Source of the DNA: Rhabditoides inermis
Taxonomy: Eukaryota > Nematoda > Chromadorea > Rhabditida > Rhabditidae
Direction: 5' to 3'
DNA length: 64,000 nt
NCBI GenBank assembly: GCA_963966185.1
Contig: CAWZYM010000012.1
Span: 589,501 to 653,500 of the forward strand
A program made the position numbers and the translations under genes. A model generated the notes under the pieces. The model saw nothing but the letters and a program-made list of their open reading frames with translations. It was not told the DNA's origin and made no database searches. Shown here one piece after another: positions 61,829 through 64,000 of the stretch (position 1 is the first letter of the stretch; the number at the start of each line of letters is the position of its first letter).

Positions 61829-62846
61829 TAATAGTGAACAAACCACAGCACAACAGTCAGAACAGCATAACAGCGTTTCCTGTTAGTAGAGAATAGTGAA
61901 GAAACCACAGCAAAACCACAGCATTTCCAACAACATGTGACAGAAAGCATACGCATGTGAACAAGATAACTCAGAAGAGAGCGCGCAACACGTCACTCAC
62001 CGCCACAACTCCCCCGCCGACTAGGGCACGAAGCCGCATCAGCTGCATCAGGCTGAAACGAGGAAGCGTGCACACGGTCATGAAAACTGATCACACCAAA
62101 ACGGTCTCCCGTTAGTAATGTCGTCTCTCACCACACAATCTCGTCGGACCTGGTATGACTTTGTCTATTCTCACACTAACCCGACTCTGTCCGACCCAAC
62201 TCCATGCCATCCGACCCGTATATAGTTTTCTTCAGGGAGATAGTTGAGGCCTCTGTGCATTTGACTACAGAAATGAAGATACTCATTTTCTGTGCGGAAC
62301 CACGTTCAAAAATGAGCATTGCGTTCAGAAATGAGCATGCGCTTTCAAAATTGCAGCCTGCGAGATCATTTTTACCGACTGAAGATACTCATTGCGTGGT
62401 CCCGCACGGACCCCCGCCCTCTTCCTTCCTCACACACCCACTCGAATCACCCACCTCGCGCCTCTCCTCTCCCTCTCCACTGATCGGTGCGCCGCCGCCA
62501 TCTTTCTCATCCACTGGCGACTGCGCAGAGCGTGCCTAAATAATGCATCAATATACGCTTGTTAATAGTCGCATGTATCGAGTTTGCATTTTAAAAATAC
62601 AAAGTGGTGGCGATGGGGAGCTTATCGGTGGAGATTGTTGCAGAGAGGACGCTCCCTCTCTGCGGCAGGGATTGGGCACGTTCGCGCTCTCGTGCATTGG
62701 CGCGATCTTCTCCTCGCTCTCACCTCGCGCTTGGCATTCAGCTCTCGTCTGCGGCGCTCCCGCTCCAGCCTGTCCATCATCCGCTGATTCCTATCCAGCT
62801 CCGCTCGCGAGATCCGGAGACGGGTCGATCCCGTCTCTCCCGACAT
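56260..62846 (-). CDS. Unrecognised family, member 2 (intron carries a LINE)
   Basis: 5' exons: 62846-62724 (MSGETGSTRLRISRAELDRN, charged helix rich in Arg/Glu) and 62535-62455 (ARSAQSPVDEKDGGG). Less certain: 62052-62001 and about 61777-61661. 3' exons, all in phase: 57473-57357 (RDYCAQELPAPSL), 57206-57111 (NPNASVRQRTDDPAV ... LERKLASLFDV), 57009-56896 (LRRVQRLEEQ), 56816-56680 (TWRPVARALLAIHTIH ... FGWQGI), 56532-56394 (LVSGALRNLS ... TFPGLLRRE ... YVLGDRWEHFY), 56298-56260 (IIDDGEQAEDGE, TGA). A 3.6-kb LINE on the opposite strand separates the two groups, so that they belong to one gene is an inference from order and spacing. Function unknown; the conserved C-terminal half has the feel of a small helical domain. 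Confidence 0.5.
57510..58397 (+). CDS. LINE ORF1 protein
   Basis: 295 residues from the Met at 57510 (MIPPFCPPSSG; another Met at 57558). A Cys pair (CCVVC) is followed by a coiled-coil stretch (about residues 40-75, MMKRNFENVHADLLQKIQYL), a Pro/Ala linker and a C-terminal basic region (YMDRRRNGF, RRRGRTSATREKHK) that probably binds RNA. The frame is open throughout. The stop overlaps the ORF2 start as TAATG at 58395-58399. Upstream codons in the same frame (from 57345) are shadow of a host exon on the other strand. Confidence 0.7.
   Translation: MIPPFCPPSSGCVAYSMTPPPPDNPLCCVVCTETIAALRNEMSMMKRNFENVHADLLQKIQYLVKKQDSQEKSYAAAVAAAPPVPIAPISALDPDNVAVVLSRVPRDADYEKFVNSGEREKERVNEERDSRLVLVARPEDENETEHTLLTAVQTALEEAGLPKDNVIKAARYPAAKDPKKTGARPVKIYLRDDVTPDRRQMVKEALSRSKIALFCRDDLGYMDRRRNGFLRYYCRTMNNRSSFQWYFVRDLAVHAVPRRRGRTSATREKHKSTDSLRQVGGESASNNVSVAATSQ
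58397..61130 (+). pseudogene. LINE ORF2: endonuclease and reverse transcriptase, with stop and frameshift
   Basis: N-terminal APE-type endonuclease motifs (TSNIRS, LTEIW, GGGVMIS, TGDFNFPEINW), then reverse transcriptase: NNYRPISLT, QFGFLDGRS, YLDVAKAFDTVSH, GVPQGSVVGPLMF, catalytic YADD, and a C-terminal domain ending KIQDPTNL. An in-frame TGA near 58728 interrupts the endonuclease, and a frameshift at about 60110, between the AFD and PQG motifs, splits the reverse transcriptase, so this copy cannot move on its own. Confidence 0.85.
61141..61660. other. LINE 3' flank and spacer
   Basis: Contains AATAAA near 61385 and, at about 61516-61640, a hairpin-like segment with GAGGTCAGACTCGATTTTG and CAAAAGTTGAGCCTGAC ends, related to the motif near 24110. 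No gene supported. Confidence 0.4.
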
Positions 62847-64000
62847 TCAACCACACAAAAGGTGAACAATGGACGCATCTTCGATCAAGTATAGCTAAGA
62901 TATCGATGCGGTTGTGAAAACCGGTTTTTGAACGCAACAATCGCACACGGCACTTTAAACAAATTTATTACTTCTGTAAGTCATATATAAACCACAACTT
63001 TTATTATCTCCTGAGTAGAATAAGAAATACATGAGAAAAGAAATACACATACACACACTCCCCCTCTCTCTCAATAGTAGCAACTACCGCAGCATTAGTT
63101 TGACTCGCACAATCGCACAAGCAGCAAATTCAACATCATAAATATCGTGTCTGAGTAAATTCAGCATCATATTGAGGTTTTCGCTCGTTGCCTGGATGGA
63201 AATGTAGGAGCGGCGCTTGTACACCGGCCTGCTCGGTATACAAAGGAGCGAAAACTATATGAACTACATCACACAAATACAACTCATACATGAAATTTCA
63301 ACTAGAACGACATTCACATTCACAGAGAACACTACGATAAATTATAAAACAGTAGGAAACATGTGTGATAGGAGATGTGGTACTCGCTCCTTGCTCCTAG
63401 ATGGAAAAAAGAGAGCGGTGGAGAAGAGACCGCTTGCACAACCGGCCCGCACGGTGTGCACAACGAGCGAGTACCACACAATCCACAATCAGTCGGTTTC
63501 AGTTTTCATCAACACGTTGAAATCATGCGAAATCAGATAATTTCAAAACTCCAGCCGAACACTCCCTACACTTTCACTTGCATATGCTGGACAAAAGCGA
63601 GTGACATTTCAATCATCACAGAGATCTATCATCACGCTTGCGCGCCCTATAGAGAGAGAGTGAGACAAAAGACGCAAAACAAAACTAGACAAGCAATAAA
63701 CTCTACAAAAAGTCTACATGAACCTATCTAACTATACAATGACACTCACGAAACCTCGTCAATTGGCCGGCTCCGGATCGGTGTGATCCGGCTCCTCCCT
63801 TCGCCCTCCGGCTCCGCTCCTCCCTCCTCCCTCAGGCTCCGCTCCGCCCTCCGTCCCAGCTCATACACCGTCCTCCGCCTGCTCCCCGTCGTCAACGATC
63901 TGTAAATAACTGTTAAACCTATCCAACTCTGCATTATACTCACAAAACCTCGATGGCTTAGGCCCTCTATCCTCTGCCCTCCTCCCTCCGGCTCCGCTTC
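62690..64000. repeat. Segmental duplication, right copy (partner 48270-49545)
   Basis: Near-identical to the left copy, continuing past the window end. The first exon inside this copy (62846-62724) has diverged most, while the spacer 62880-63500 is almost unchanged. Confidence 0.85.
63861..63899 (-). CDS. Terminal exon of a further family member extending beyond the window
   Basis: After TTTACAG the minus strand encodes IVDDGEQAEDGV and TGA, like the last exon of member 2. A donor-like ACTCAC at about 63939-63944 marks the next exon upstream, whose body leaves the window. The gene would be the fourth member of the array. Confidence 0.45.
   Translation of the reverse strand: MVDDGEQAEDGV

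Overview
The window looks like chromosomal DNA from a nematode. The introns are short (often about 45-60 bases) with TTTCAG-type acceptors. The protein-coding genes are typical of worms: a zfh-2-type homeobox/zinc-finger gene, an alpha-type nicotinic receptor, an F-box gene, hexokinase, the second-largest subunit of RNA polymerase I, a bZIP factor and a ferritin. Hexokinase and the polymerase subunit lie next to each other, as I recall hxk-1 (F14B4.2) and rpoa-2 (F14B4.3) doing in Caenorhabditis elegans. Long (GA)n/(CT)n tracts fill introns and intergenic spaces, so many of the long open frames there are meaningless. The species is not identified.

Layout. 1-3786: 3' part of zfh-2 (+). 3813-5943: AT-rich stretch holding a compact eight-exon C48/Ulp1-type cysteine protease gene and a second, unresolved multi-exon gene (+). 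6265-8038: hairpin, three MITEs and a multipass membrane gene (-). 9265-17155: tandem array of related membrane genes (-), including a near-perfect 2.79-kb tandem duplication that carries a 0.6-kb transposon. 17665-22277: complete 17-exon nicotinic receptor subunit (-) with a tRNA-Pro gene inside one intron on the opposite strand. 22712-24064: F-box gene (+), divergent from the receptor. 24501-25300: Tc1/mariner remnant. 25320-28180: diverged second copy of the receptor 5' end and the F-box gene, both broken. 29154-32823 (alternative first exon to 35176): hexokinase (-). 37703-42244: RNA polymerase I subunit 2 (-). 43112-45107: bZIP factor (-). 46332-47477: ferritin (-). 48323-64000: tandem array of an unrecognised gene family (-), interrupted by a CR1/Jockey-type LINE (+) and several foldback elements; its ends carry a 1.3-kb segmental duplication.

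The housekeeping genes (29-47.5 kb) are intact and join in frame at every predicted splice site. The two tandem arrays are the dynamic parts. Duplicated copies here give before/after pairs for several transposon insertions, so target-site duplications can be read directly. One MITE appears to supply the splice acceptor of a coding exon.

All exon models were read by eye from GT/AG sites, phase and protein resemblance, with no database search.
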